From Syntrophaceae bacterium (GTDB taxonomy: Bacteria; Desulfobacterota; Syntrophia; Syntrophales; UBA2210), in the NCBI GenBank assembly GCA_030619435.1, contig JAUXBI010000115.1, positions 1 through 5,850 of the forward strand: a stretch of DNA of 5,850 nucleotides, written 5' to 3'. Shown here in pieces: positions 5,766 to 5,850 of this stretch; positions within the stretch are counted from its first letter, which is position 1; each line of letters begins with the position of its first letter. A program made the translations under genes and the position numbers. The notes beneath the pieces are model-generated. The model searched no databases, had not been told where the DNA came from, and was given only the letters and a program-made list of their open reading frames with translations.

Positions 5766-5850
5766 ATGAAAAGAACATTACAAACATTGATACTGGCGGC
5801 TTTTGTGGTACTGATAACTGCTTCATTCGGATATGCCGAATATGTGGCAA
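5766..5850 (+). CDS. Exported protein, N-terminus only (cut by window edge)
   Basis: Twenty-eight codons are visible. The start is basic (MKR), followed by a hydrophobic core LILAAFVVLITASF (about 8-21) and a probable signal peptidase I site after GYA (residue 24), so the mature protein would begin EYVA. The very good AGGAGG site and the sigma-54-like promoter upstream make it a genuine gene, probably well expressed. Too little is present to name a family. It is divergent from the GT4-kinase gene. Confidence 0.8.
   Translation, partial: MKRTLQTLILAAFVVLITASFGYAEYVA

Noticed and set aside
1..5850. CRISPR array, insertion sequence or complete defence system
   Set aside because: No regularly spaced repeats, transposase motifs or terminal inverted repeats were seen. 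RadC and a truncated XRE alone do not make a defence island.

Overview
The window looks like metagenomic or environmental bacterial DNA made of two unlike parts that meet at a serine tRNA. Positions 1-414 are AT-rich (about 32% GC by hand count). They carry, on the minus strand, the tail of a small XRE-type helix-turn-helix gene and the first 91 codons of radC. From the tRNA rightwards the DNA is much richer in GC (two 60-base lines inside tadA count at 55-57%) and has the gene style of a Gram-negative bacterium. A TonB-type energy transducer, a candidate sigma-54 promoter and Shine-Dalgarno sites fit a Desulfobacterota- or Nitrospirota-like host, but this assignment is weak. The left part reads more like a Patescibacteria-type or other AT-rich genome, which is also only an impression.

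Layout from left to right: radC (minus, cut by the window edge); XRE fragment (minus, cut at the tRNA end); tRNA-Ser(CGA) (minus); tadA (minus); then, divergently, a TonB-family protein and an MFS transporter (both plus, 37 nt apart). A short intergenic stretch with ATGTTTAAT repeats separates the MFS gene from a convergent large minus-strand gene. That gene encodes a sucrose-phosphate-synthase-like GT4 glycosyltransferase fused to a P-loop kinase. Upstream of its probable start, in the same frame, lies about 120 codons that read like the calcium-binding tail of a secreted protein. After a 262-nt AT-rich intergenic region, a secreted-protein gene begins on the plus strand and leaves the window after 28 codons.

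How the genes fit together: tadA and tRNA-Ser are a translation pair, 42 nt apart and probably co-transcribed. TonB plus MFS suggests an envelope transport unit, but no exbB, exbD or receptor is visible. The GT4-kinase fusion suggests coupled sugar phosphorylation and glycoside synthesis (sucrose-like or compatible-solute chemistry), although the substrates cannot be read from sequence. The most notable points are the GT4-kinase fusion, the sharp compositional break at the tRNA 3' end (integration site or assembly chimera), and the in-frame calcium-binding remnant ahead of the fusion gene. I found no CRISPR array, transposase or complete mobile element.
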